Both the position numbers and the translations under genes were made by a program. Of a DNA stretch of 64,000 bases, positions 11,484-21,853 are shown one piece after another. Source of the stretch: Icerya purchasi. Taxonomy: Eukaryota; Arthropoda; Insecta; Hemiptera; Monophlebidae. The notes below the pieces were generated by a model. The model was given only the letters and a program-made list of their open reading frames with translations, was not told the origin of the DNA and did not search any database. Every line of letters starts with the position of its first letter. Positions within the stretch are counted from its first letter, which is position 1. The DNA lies in assembly GCA_039619475.1 (NCBI GenBank), contig CM077115.1:420740557-420804556 (forward strand). Direction: 5' to 3'.

Positions 11484-11901
11484 TTTAAAAAAAAAAAAAT
11501 AGCGACACCAAAGTTTATTATAAAAATTTAATAAAGACGCACTAAAAAGTAAAAAATAATTACTCCCTCGATAAGAAAACATATTTCAGACCTTAAGTGG
11601 TGATATTATTGTAATTCTCATACAACATTAATACCTTAATTAGAGTAGGGTTCACATTACATATTAAAATAATAATTAAAAACTGCATTAAATGTTCATT
11701 AAATTGTTCTTAGATGTTATAATATGTAATATAAATCCTACTTTAATTAAGGTATCAATGTTGTATGAGAATTACAATAATATCACCACTTACGGTCTGA
11801 AATACGTTTTCTTATCGGGGAAGTAATTATTTTTTACTTTTTAATGCATTTTTATTAAATTTTTATAATAAATCTTGAAGGCGTTTTTTTTTTTTTAAAC
11901 A
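11484..11901. repeat. Long inverted repeat, ~180-bp arms
   Basis: Left arm about 11484-11667 and right arm about 11715-11901 are reverse complements with scattered mismatches. Both contain GTGGTGATATTATTGTAATT and CTCATACAAC. The loop is about 47 bases. The outer ends are A-rich and T-rich runs. No open frame is present. The layout suits a foldback MITE, but I cannot see a clear target duplication. Confidence 0.8.
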
Positions 11902-11924
11902 TTTTATCGTACAATCGCCTCCCT

Positions 11925-12240
11925 TGCAATGATTTAATTATTCCCGACTCCATAACTTTCGAGAGATCTGCTTATACTATCCCCTAGTCACTCGTACGAT
12001 TTTATTATTCTTCGCATGCACCGCCTTATTCATTTTCCTTCTTCTCGCTACTTTATTCCTGTTGATTTTTTCTGCAGCTTTCAGTTATACCGCCATTAAG
12101 GTGGGTAATATATATATATGTTATAATGCTGATCATATTTTCTTTTAATGTTCATTCCTTCCCCTGGTCTAAATTCCGAGCTGCGGCGGATTCCTTTATC
12201 CCGGGTATACAGACCGTCAATGATGTTACATTTCAATACA
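11925..12240 (+). pseudogene. NLR-A fragment: zinc-finger end
   Basis: Conceptual translation in shifting frames gives ILRMHRLIHFPSSRYF, aligning with the SLIRLRINHSLLSSTRFRF block of other copies. It is followed by ICYNADHIFF, the equivalent of ICDADHIFF. The fragment is heavily decayed and has no clear poly-A tail. Sequence from 12241 to 12600 may be its continuation but is not recognisable. Confidence 0.5.
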
Positions 12241-13124
12241 ACTCCTTTTCTCATCCATTACAAAGACTATTTATTTTCGTCTTGTCTTCTAGTTCGTCCT
12301 ACGACAGATCTCAAAAGTTTCGCGAAATAATTTCACAATAAAAGCCGTTAGGAAAGCGAATCTTACCAAGGCTTCCAAATCTCCATTCGTCACTTCCCTA
12401 CTAAAGACAATCTATCGTATCTTTACCGCTTCCATCGCCTCTGATTATGTTCCGAGTCTCGAAGAATCTCTTTCAATTGCAACTCCTAATCACTTTCCTC
12501 ATTTTCTTCCTGTGCTGTATTTACTCTGGCTCATATAATCTAGCCCAAGATCTCCTTGAATAATTATCTTACTCCTTTAGTCATCTATTTAAGCTTTTTT
12601 GCGGTATTCTTAAACAGTCGTTTATCTCTCTTTAAGCATATTAATTTCAATAATAAATAAACAAATTGTGCTGTAATTTATACAGCTGCAAAATGTTTAA
12701 TTTGCTACACGAACTAGATTCACAATTCACAAATAAGCAACATTTTTTATTTACATTTAAAGGAAAAAACTTTCTTTTAAAACTTGCTATGAAAAATTCA
12801 AAACATCAAAAATCTAAAAAGTATATGAATGTCCAACCGGTTTCATTTTTATTATTAAGAAGGCGAAACCGGTCGGACATTCTTATATTTTTTTAGATTT
12901 TAAATGTTTTCTATTATACTGTTTTAGAACACTTTTTAAATGTTCTAAATGTTTAATGACAAAATCTAAATTAATCCTAAACTTTAAATATAAAGAAAAA
13001 ACGTTGTTGTTTTGTGAATTATCAGCAAATTACAACATAGTGTAGCGGCAAAATATTGTTCGTATATTAAAATAGGAGTTGATTACAGTGATATAAAACT
13101 TTTATAACACATTAATTTCCTACA
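12241..13124. other. No recognisable gene; contains an inverted repeat
   Basis: Apart from the inverted repeat at 12798-12913, I see only AT-rich sequence. The frame at 12666-12896 runs across the palindrome and has no family signature. Confidence 0.4.
12798..12913. repeat. Inverted repeat, ~46-bp arms
   Basis: Left arm 12798-12844 includes GAATGTCCAACCGGTTTC. Right arm 12865-12913 is its reverse complement with a few mismatches, including GAAACCGGTCGGACATTC. The spacer is about 20 bases. A short MITE or hairpin is possible. Confidence 0.75.
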
Positions 13125-13432
13125 AAGGTGAAGCTGATGTCCTTATAATGCTTTACAAATCAGTTACACTATCCAAACTAGGTTACTGTTTCTTCATATT
13201 CGGCAGTGCGTCCAAATCTCCCCTCGCTAAACTAGATTCAACACAGAAATTTATGTCCGCGTCTTTTCTTAAAGCTCTCAAATCCTCTTCTACTTGAGTT
13301 TTCCTTGTACAATCTAGTGCCCACCCCCCTTATTCATATTTAGCGTACAGATTCCTTGTAAAAAGACTTTCGATCTCGCCTTCTAAATCTCTCGTAACTT
13401 TCTATCTTCGGGTGGCACAGTTTCATTTTAAA
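13125..13432 (+). pseudogene. NLR-A fragment: RT thumb region
   Basis: The plus strand reads ADVLIMLYKSVTLSKLGYCF and then GSASKSPLAKLDSTQKF. These match the LYKS-SK-DYG and GSASKS blocks that follow the RT core of I/R1-type elements. A stop interrupts it at about 13298. It is a short fragment with neither RT catalytic motifs nor a tail. Confidence 0.65.
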
Positions 13433-14034
13433 TATAAGGGAAATTTAATCCGATTTCAATTGTTTCTGCACTAATTTCTTTAATAATGTCTTATAATGTA
13501 AATTTTAAGCTACTATGAGTGTTTATAGGCTGTTGTTGTAATTTCGATTAACCCCAAAGTAGGCACGCACAGGTATCAATATTGCATTCTTAAAATTGCT
13601 CATTTCGTGGAGTTTTCTTTAATAATATGGGACATACGTTTTCAAAATGAAGGGAATACATCCATTGAATACTTATAAATATTATTATTATAAAATATGA
13701 TAAGAATAATAGTCATATAACGAAAAATAAAGCCTGTGTTTTAAAATTATAACTACTTATAATTAATTAAAGGGCGAGAAACAAAAGGAATTATTTCAAC
13801 AAATTTAAAAATAGGCATGAAGAATAATTATTAAAAATTTTGAAAATATAACTACCTATTTTGAACATTTATAAACATTATTGGTAACAAAAATAAAAAA
13901 AAAAAATAAATCGCATAATATGAAATATGTAGGTACTACAATCTAAATAAATGGCCAAGAAAAACAATGTGTTTTCAACAAATGAAAAAGTGGATATAAC
14001 AAATAATTAAAAATTAGATCAAAAATAGGAATAT

Positions 14035-14975
14035 TTAGAAAAAATTATTCATCGACTTCCATATCAACTGAACCCTATTTGTACACTCTGTGCATGTAAC
14101 TATTACCGAGCTATATTTCTTGCACACAAAATTTCTGCAATCGGAACATCGAGTTTTACATTTATTATTTATCTTTGACCTACACAATGTACAAGGTCCT
14201 ATGTAGATCTGTGTTTCTGAAGCGAGTGGTGCAGTAGCCAGAACGTATTTATTGAAAAATAAAACTATATCTTTTGATAGAGATCCAATCTGCGCTCTTA
14301 TTTTGAGATAATCTTTCATTAGAGAAAGAGAGAGAGAGAGAGAGATAAATTATTTAAGAAATTTCGGCGGGATATTTGCATTTGTAAATTATTTGCGACA
14401 AAAATAATGTGACCATTGATACCAGCGATGTCCAAAATTCGAAAAAACAGTACCATTGGCCCCATCTATTAGTTCTATTCGTTGAAAACAATGAACACTT
14501 CTGGTCATCAACCTCACCTTTGAATTGGTTGTAATCTAAAATGATTACAGGTTTCCCCGTTTCTGGGTCTATTGTTCTTCTTGGCGACATAAAATACTAA
14601 TGCGTAATCATTTTGAAACCCAAATTAACATGAACCTATCTCACGGTTCTTAGTTATTGTGAATTGTTTTGGAATTTCTGTTTTATTTTTTTTCAGTGTC
14701 CCCACCGTGGTTATTCCTTTTTCAATCGGATATTCAACGAGAGGATAACTTGTATAATGGTTGTCTGTAATTAAGTTTCTGTTTGGATGCTCTATTGGCT
14801 TTACCAATCGCTTGACAATATTAGAAAGTGTGTTGGATGTCTCATATTTCCCTGTACGTTGTTAGCCATAGTAAATTTCAAAATTGAAAGTATAAAAAGT
14901 TCTACTATCACACAGAGCGTATAATTTTAGGCCATATTTGGCGATTTTCTTTGGCATATGGATTGACCGAAACTT
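14035..14975 (-). pseudogene. piggyBac transposase, C-terminal half
   Basis: Reading on the minus strand from about 14975, MPKKIAKYGLKLYALCDSRT comes first, then NLITDNHYTSYPL with the conserved Asp of the DDE core. VGTLKKNKTEIPKQF follows, then PVIILDYNQFKGEVDDQK with a further conserved acidic pair. The last part, 14035-14319, is a cysteine-rich domain with CTLC, CSDC, VCKK and CTEC spaced like the piggyBac C-terminal zinc-binding module. Several frames are needed and stops occur, for example near 14860. A GA microsatellite (14321-14345) interrupts the region before the cysteine domain. It sits inside the TTAA-bounded element 13552-15834. Confidence 0.85.
14321..14345. repeat. GA microsatellite
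   Basis: An AG dinucleotide run with one interruption, lying within the piggyBac transposase remnant. Confidence 0.9.
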
Positions 14976-15067
14976 ACTTACCTTCGTGGTCGCATAGCGG
15001 TACTGGTGCCGCAAACCTGCAGTGAGTCACACTTCGCGACTGGCGAGATACACTCTAGACATAGAGC

Positions 15068-15726
15068 CAGGCCTGGATTTAGGAGGGAGTCTAGGACGGG
15101 CTGCAGCCTCGGGCCCCGCCTTATAAAGGGGCCTCCAAGAGACACACACTTCCAACATGCAATAAAAAATTAATCTATCGTTTGTCATATACATCAACTT
15201 TTTCATTTAAAAATAAATAGAATTAACTTTGCAGGAGCAAGTGCATTTTTTAATACATTTATTTGTTAATAATTTCGTATCCATTTTTATTTCCCTCCTG
15301 GAGGATGAAACTTCGTAATAGTAAAATTTCGAGTTTCGTAAAAACATATCAGAAATTTGTTTTAAGGTATAACGAGTCGGAATTTACGTTTTTAGGAAAT
15401 GTTTGTATGAATGTGTGTTGCGCGTGTACACACGCACACACATTATCCTTTTATGCAATTGGTTAAAATTTGCTGAAAAATTCATTGTTTAAAATTATAT
15501 ATATATATTTTTTTTTTTGGCATCGAAAATTCTACCCATTTGTCTATATGATATTTAGTTTGTTTACATTAATAATTATATGTTAATTCGTGAATTCGAA
15601 ATAATATAATTAAATTAAATTAAAGAAAATTTAGTTATTCTATAAAACTGATAATTTTGTCACTTCTGAAAAGGGCCCCTAATATTTCTGTAACCCCGGT
15701 CCTATCATACACTTAATCCGGCCCTG
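15068..15726. mobile_element. hAT-type non-autonomous element (hAT-1, copy 1)
   Basis: The ends are CAGGCCTGGATTTAGG on the left and, read inwards on the right, CAGGGCCGGATTAAG. This is a hAT-like terminal inverted repeat. The flanks are CATAGAGC (15060-15067) and CACAGAGC (15727-15734), an 8-bp target duplication with one mismatch, as expected for hAT. There is no transposase frame. It interrupts the piggyBac element 13552-15834. A partial reverse-oriented relative lies at 29045-29398. Confidence 0.8.
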
Positions 15727-16074
15727 CACAGAGCAAAGCTAGCAGTTCGTAATGTTTCATTAATCCGTTTCGTAGATATCACTAGTTGAATGATGTTTGC
15801 GGTGTGGCATACCGCAGCGCGCCCGCTTGGGGGGTTAAAGTAAATATGAAATTAGATGTTTGTAACAGCAGCGTACTTCGAAAACAAAAAATTATCCAAA
15901 ACTTATCCACTGAACTCCGTTTTAATACGAAATTCATAATAACTGCCGATTTTAAGCAAGTTTTTAAAGCAGAATCGATTTTAAAACGGTCCAAAAAACT
16001 TCTTTTTTTCCCTCCCTAATCCCATATTCCATGGGTAGGGTCATTTATTTATTTATGTATACTCGCTAAAAATT

Positions 16075-16604
16075 GTTTGAATTTATTAAACTTCGGCATA
16101 TCCTTGTAAATTATGCTCCCATATAACAGACTTCATAATATCACTGTTATAATATTATTCCTTTTTTATATTTCATCTGACTGTTATTGTTAAACAGCTT
16201 TGTAATTTATAAATTTAATGATTTTATTATTTAAGTACTTGCAGTGATTGTACAGTTTCAGGTTTTTACCTACTAGAACACTCAAATATTTTACCTGGTC
16301 TTTTTCTGTGACCTGAAGTCTGTATTTTTGTAAGTTCTTGTTTGTTTTTCTGTAGTTAAATTCAATTTGTTTTACTCATATAGATCTTTAGATTATATAT
16401 TTCCAGGAAGTTTTTTTTTTTTTTATTCTATACATAATTGCTATTTTCTTTTCTAAATTTTCTGTATTTCTATCTGTCTATTGTAATTGCTAAATCATCT
16501 ACAGATGTTATAATTTTTATATCTTTCGGTAATTCTAACTGATACATTTGCGTAAACAATGTATTCCACAGATACGGGCTTAATACAGCTCCTTGTAATA
16601 TTCC
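16075..16604 (-). pseudogene. NLR-B (R1-like) reverse transcriptase fragment
   Basis: The minus strand starts with motif B, GILQGAVLSPYLWNTLF, then motif C with SVDDLAITIDR. A thumb with many stops follows. The same motif B, as GILQGPVLGPYLWNIVF, occurs in the copy at 54114-56430, so both belong to one family. Stops and frame changes are abundant. Motif A and the upstream RT are missing. Confidence 0.7.
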
Positions 16605-17009
16605 AAAAAGTTACAGGAGAACAATAGAACGAGAAATTTTTCAACTGACAGGGGAAAAGCTTCAAAGGAAAAAGAAGAAAACACGTTTCTACGCAATAGA
16701 TAGTTGTTTTTAAGATAAAGAAATTTTAACTCAAAAAATAATTTCTGTGACAAACTTTTTTTTTTTTTTTTTTTTTTTGGTATATTTAGTTTAGTTGAAT
16801 ATTATTATTTTATTTCGTTTAAAAAAAAGTAAGAAGAAACGTTTTATGGTTGGCTTTTCTAGACTCTTCATTTCATACATTGGAACTACTTTCATTTTTA
16901 ATAATAGTTATTATTTATACGAATTATCTCTTCCTGTTCGTAATTCTATTTACAAAAGAAATTAGAATGCAAGTAGTATCTTTATAAACCAGTCTGTAAA
17001 ATTATTGTT

Positions 17010-17217
17010 TATGCTATATTCATAATATTTTTAAAAATTGAACATTCTAATAAAGTGTGACCAAGTACGTCAATTATATTTTTGCATGTTTTACATTTAT
17101 CATTTATAATTATTTTGGATCTCAGTTCGTGTGCATGTAACTGTCGTGTAAATTGTTTTTCAACGCGTTCGTGTATTTTTGCACAATTGGCAGATAAGAC
17201 AGATCGTATACTCGCCT
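17010..17217 (-). pseudogene. Non-LTR C-terminal zinc-finger fragment (NLR-B-like)
   Basis: An open stretch on the minus strand includes CKTCKNIIDVLGHTLLECSI, a CxxC-x-H-x-C finger like that ending R1/TRAS-type ORF2 proteins. It lies upstream, in minus-strand sense, of the RT fragment at 16075-16604, so it is not the C-terminus of that copy. It must come from another insertion. Between the two (16605-17009) I see only AT-rich sequence with a run of T at about 16760-16778. Confidence 0.55.
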
Positions 17218-17578
17218 AGTTCGTATTGTAATAAAACTGTTCAACTGCATTTATAACCGTCTCATATTGCAAATATTTGTCCTACTGCAAGTCGGTGAGG
17301 CTGTTTTATTTGTTTATTTTTTTTATTTTTTTTTTTTTTTCCCCCTGTAAATGTAGAAATATTCCGTTTAATGATACTGATGGCAGTTTGATTCCCAACT
17401 CAGTCGGTGTTAACAATTTACAGAAGCTAGATTATTGATTCAAATGACACAAAAATTTATATTTTACGACCAAAAAGTAAATCGAGATATAGTACGGCCG
17501 CTGGAGCAGTCCGCGGTTACGGGCACGGATAATTGGCACACTGATCAATCCATCTGCCATTAGTATAGCAACCTAGCA
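17218..17578. other. No recognisable gene
   Basis: T-rich sequence (17300-17345), then moderately GC sequence that could be the 5' part of the ORF1 beginning at 17579. I cannot show this. Confidence 0.3.
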
Positions 17579-18930
17579 ATGGATTCTGTGAAGGAGCTGG
17601 GAGACTTCTTTAAACAGGTTTCTCAGCCAACTAACAACAGAAGATCCCAGTTTAAAGAGAAATCAGTTACTATGATCAAAAAGGAAGCAATCTTACGATC
17701 CGCAGCTCAAATTGACACATTGATAACCCAGTCTAGTGGTTGATAATGAGCCTTAAACAAATACTACACGAAAAACAATCGGATATTCAAAGTGTGGTAC
17801 GTCATGTGCTACATAATAAAACCAGTAAACCTGGTGTCTCATTTCGTGACATCATCGCTAATAAAAAAAACAATATGCAAGAACAAGATTATTGTCAAAG
17901 TTGAAAACTCGGATAAATTTGATAATGAAATTAAGCATAAGATTTCCCCATCAAGGGCCAGAAAGATTTACGTGTGAGGCTTACCGCTCAAATTTATAAA
18001 CGTCTACCCAAGGATCGACATATCCAAATTAAGTGGGAATCGCTAGCCTTCGCGGATTCTACCTCACTCCGCTATTGCAGAAAGTGCTACAGGTAAGAGC
18101 ACACAGAGAAATTCTGCAGCGCAGAATAAACGTACCTAAGTTTTGTCAATAAACACAAGGAGGACACATGCGTAAACTGTTTGCACCACAACATTTGTAA
18201 ACATTGTAATTTTACAGACATATACAATAATCTAGCTAATTTCTCTGTAGTAAGCAAGTGCATAGGTAGCATTGACCATGCTAATTCTAACGAAAATTTC
18301 CCTCACTTTACCAAGACGGTTGAAAATTTAAGGTCCACGGCGGACTTTGGATATTAAATTAAATTATTTAAACGTAGATAACTGCTATGCTTGTCAGTTC
18401 CTTTTTATTAAGGGCATTCTAAATTCTAACAGTGACCTTGGGATAATTGCTGAATCAATTCATAGTATACTATAATGATAGAATAGCACTTATCATAAAA
18501 AGCAATATCCAACAGAGAGATTACTGTTAAATCACAATAATATCATAATTCTGACAATGAAAAATTATACATTCATTGCCTGTTACTTATCCCCAAACAA
18601 ACCTAGGCTCCCACACCTAGATCAAATGGATCGTATAATAAAATCAAATCACCAGTTTGCTTCTGTCCTCGTTGGAAACTTTAATATAAGGTTGCCATGT
18701 ATGGAGGATAGGGTGTTAAATAATAGCAATACTATAGAATGTTCTGAATTTCTGCTGTCCAATGATCTAGTCATTAAAAACAGTAAACAACCCATGTTTA
18801 TTAATTACAATGGAAAGAGCATCATCTATTATCTCATCATATACAGCAGAATTCAACAATTGGTTACCTTCTCGATAAGTCGCTTTTTGTCCTAACTCCA
18901 CATCGTAATATAAGTAGCGATTCCTCCACA
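17579..18930 (+). pseudogene. NLR-B (R1-like) ORF1 and endonuclease fragment
   Basis: An ATG at 17579 starts MDSVKELGDFFKQVSQ. Further on, in shifting frames, come KIIVKVENSDKFDNEIKHKI, a region common in R1-type ORF1 proteins, and a zinc-knuckle area with RYCRKCYR, EHTEKFC and DTCVNC (about 18060-18190). Next comes an APE-type endonuclease: DNCYACQFLF (about 18380), TFIACYLSPNKPRLP, then VGNFNIRLP, where the usual GDFN reads GNFN. The frame 18557-18895 ends in a SIIYYL block, where relatives have SIID. The catalytic Asp changes and many stops make it dead. RT is absent. ORF1-then-endonuclease order fits R1-clade elements. Confidence 0.7.
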
Positions 18931-20239
18931 TAGCATGTGAGGATCATCCTGCACTTCAAAAACAAAAAAAAAAACGTGAACTATTAATTTTTCAAAATAA
19001 AGTTGAGTATAAATTTTGATAAATAAATAGGTTAACGCGATTTTCAATTACATCAAATTCCATACGCAGCGCACCACACATTAAATCTTTTATATGAAGT
19101 CAGAGAACAAACGGAAGTTGCATGCTCGGGGTATTTTTCAAAACTGATTGAACAATAAAAGCAGGAATTCTATGTTTAAGATCTGGAACTGCACCTTAGC
19201 TAGCCTGTATAATGCTACAAACTGGTGATGCGCGCGCAATATTTAATCGCCATGATGTTTTATTTCTCTTAATCTGAGGATATTCGTATGCGCCCGAAAA
19301 CAACATTGTTTATTTCGCGTGTGATTTAATAAAATCACCGAAGCATTATTTGTTGCAGTATTTCAAAATAGAAGGGAATAATTTTAATGTAGGAAATCAA
19401 CGCAACTGTTCAATTAAATAATTGCTGAAGTATCCATTTCATTCATTAAGTATTATTAGTAAAAGAATTTAACTTCCAAAAGCAGACCTCTACTCCGTTG
19501 CCTAATTTAGTTCAAGAATGAAAACCTGGTGGTAAAGTAATAAAACTTAAATTTTGTCAGTAAATAAAATTTCCTAGTTACGTGCATGTAAAAAAACTTG
19601 TCAAAATTTCTTTGTTGGCATTGTTTATTTCCGACTTCTAAAAATATATGGAATAAAGTAACAAATTCAAGTAATTTAGGGAATGTATTACGTATAGAGA
19701 CATCAATATTCGAAAGAGAATATCTGCTTCTTTATGAACGGTTTACATGAACTGGAAATGAAAATAGAATATAATTTTTCTTAAGCAAAGGTTGTAAAGA
19801 AAATATAGAAAAACATAATGAAAAGGTTAAAAATAATCGTTATGTACTTCAACAGCTGATAGATATAACTTGTTTCCCAGCGCTCCAAGAATTATCATTT
19901 CGCGGACACAGTGAATCAGAAAATTTGACTATCAGAGAAGGAGAATTATGGAAATTATAAATTTTATTTTTCCTATAACTCATATCAAAATTAGTTTACG
20001 AGTTTATTATTACAGTAATTCGGTTCAATTACGGCTATAATGTCATATTTATTATTAATTAAAATTTCAATTTGTTATGCTTTCACTTTTACGAGTACCA
20101 ACATTGATTAATAAATATTTAAATGCGGCTATTTTGTTTCGTATAAAGACTTTATTTTCAAAAATTTCATCATTTCCCTAATGAATTTATTAGTTCGAGA
20201 CAAGTTTCGCATTGCTCACTAAAATTAAAATGTTTCACT
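18931..20239. other. No recognisable gene
   Basis: AT-rich sequence without transposon protein motifs. At 19955-19986 there are 32 bases identical to the interior of the hAT MITE at 58271-58564. Confidence 0.45.
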
Positions 20240-20495
20240 TTGTTTTATGTTTAAAATAATAAGTTAATAATAACAAATATATAATAAACAATTTGAACAA
20301 ACGAATAAGATCTTACTTAGTAACGTTTTCGGGCATTATCAGCTAAACCAATATGTAAACAGATACAAATTCTAAATCACATTGGTTTAGCTGATAATGC
20401 CCGAAAACGTTACTAAGTAAGATCTTATTAGTTTGTTATAATTGTTTATTATATATTTGTTATTATTAACTTATTATTTTAAACATTAAACAAAC
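20240..20495. repeat. Near-perfect inverted repeat, ~115-bp arms
   Basis: Left arm about 20240-20355 and right arm 20378-20495 are reverse complements with very few mismatches. Both hold GATCTTACTTAGTAACG and GGGCATTATCAGC. The loop is about 22 bases. Arm conservation is higher than in the palindrome at 11484-11901, suggesting it is younger or still exchanging sequence between arms. No frame is present. Confidence 0.9.
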
Positions 20496-20624
20496 AGCAT
20501 AAAAAAAGATTCTTCATTGTTTAATGTTGTTTGTTTTACTTCCTTTTCGGATATTCCGTTATTTGTTATAATCTGTTAAAGCATATATCGCGCACTTTTT
20601 AAAATTATACATTCTGTTTTGAAC

Positions 20625-21441
20625 TTTCGGCCACTTTGGCCTCACAAGGGGCTGTGCCCCTTGACCCCTCCCGCTTTCATTCCTGTCTCTTTCTCTTCTA
20701 TACTTTGTATAAAATGATCAAAATTTACAACGTAATTCTTACTGGCATCAACACACACAAAAAATAACATAACCACAAAAATCCTATTCTAACATTTACC
20801 TTCCGTTATATAAAATTGTGACATTTTTTAAATAACAATAAAAAAAATCCTAGAAAATATAACAAACGTTACATAAAATAGGGACATTTTTTTGGGACAT
20901 TTAGCGCTACATAAAATTGGGACATTTTTCTGGGACATTTTTTTAGGACATTTTTTCGAATGGGGGGTAGCCTAAGAATTACGTTATAATTAATATATAT
21001 ATTAATTACAACGTAATTCTTAGGCTACTCCCCATTCGAAAAAATGTCCCAAAAAAATGTCCCAATTTTATGTAACGCTAAATGTCCCAAAAAATGTCCC
21101 AATTTTATGTAACGCTAAATGTCCCAAAAAAATGTCCCAATTTTATGTAACGTTTGTTATATTTTGTAGGATTTTTGTTATTGTTATTTAAAAAATGTTA
21201 CAATTTTATGTAATGAAATATGTAACGAAAAATGTAACGAAAAAATGTCTTAATTTTATGTAACGGAAGTTAAATGTTAGAATAAGATTTTTGTGGTTAT
21301 GTTCTTTTTTGTGTGTGTTGATGCCAGTAAGAATTACGTTGTAAATTTTGATCATTTTATACAAAGTATAGAAGAGAAAGAGACAGAAATGAAAGCAAGA
21401 GGGGTCAAGGGGCACAGCCCCTTGCGAGGCCAAAATGGCCG

Positions 21442-21444
<3 letters not shown>
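20625..21444. repeat. Foldback-type element, 820 bp
   Basis: The two halves are reverse complements around a centre near 20998 (AATTAATATATATATTAATT). The outer ends read CGGCCACTTTGGCCTC and, reversed, CGGCCATTTTGGCCTC. Both halves contain GCAAGGGGCTGTGCCCC or its variant. Inside the arms are tandem units built on GGGACATTTTTTT and TACATAAAATTG. The right arm has at least one extra unit and is longer. Palindromes with internally repeated arms are the structure of foldback elements. No transposase frame is visible. Confidence 0.85.
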
Positions 21445-21477
<33 letters not shown>

Positions 21478-21480
<3 letters not shown>

Positions 21481-21742
21481 GGGCGTATGGGGGGAGGGGA
21501 TGTCTGCGAATAATAACTGCTTGAATTAAATGGACCAAAATTCAGAATAAATTTATTTCTTTTTAATTTTTGACAAAAGAAAAGAAAACCGAAATTTTTA
21601 TGAACTGTATGGAAATTATTATTTATTATTTGTTTTTATTGTGATGTTCAAATATTGCATATACAATAATTGACTACAAGGCTTTGGTGTACTATTTATA
21701 AATAAATATATTTCATGATAATGCGCGCGCGCGCACACAGAA

Positions 21743-21776
<34 letters not shown>

Positions 21777-21853
21777 TTTTTTTTTTATTTATTTATTTAT
21801 AAAAATACTTTCGTAACCACTCCCGAAATTTTGGTCTAGATACGACGGCCCTG
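21478..21853. mobile_element. Small hAT-like non-autonomous element in a TA repeat
   Basis: The left end is CAGGGGCGTATGG and the right end, read inwards, is CAGGGCCGTCGTATC. Both are flanked by TA-rich sequence (TATATATA on the left, TTTATATA on the right). Interior microsatellites of GC/CA and TA lie at about 21724-21775. The length (376 bp) suits a MITE. The target duplication is ambiguous inside TA repeats. Confidence 0.5.

Larger units (their letters stand above)
13552..15834 (-). mobile_element. piggyBac element, decayed, carrying a nested hAT
   Basis: TTAA lies at 13548-13551 and 15835-15838. Reading inwards, the ends are CCCCAAAGTAGGCACGC on the left and CCCCCCAAGCGGGCGCGC on the right. 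That is an imperfect inverted repeat starting with CCC, as in piggyBac. The minus strand encodes transposase remnants (14035-14975). A 659-bp hAT element (15068-15726) splits the 5' part. Removing it leaves about 1.6 kb, shorter than a full piggyBac (about 2.4 kb), so the N-terminal half was deleted. Confidence 0.8.

Noticed and set aside
12666..12896. 76-codon frame as a small gene
   Set aside because: It runs through an inverted repeat and has no family signature.
16075..17217. One continuous minus-strand NLR-B copy
   Set aside because: On the minus strand the zinc finger comes before the RT, the reverse of the protein order, so they must be separate insertions.
21206..21538. Frames across the foldback element as genes
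   Set aside because: Both strands give frames because the sequence is a palindrome with AT repeats. The translation includes microsatellite-coded IYIYIY runs.
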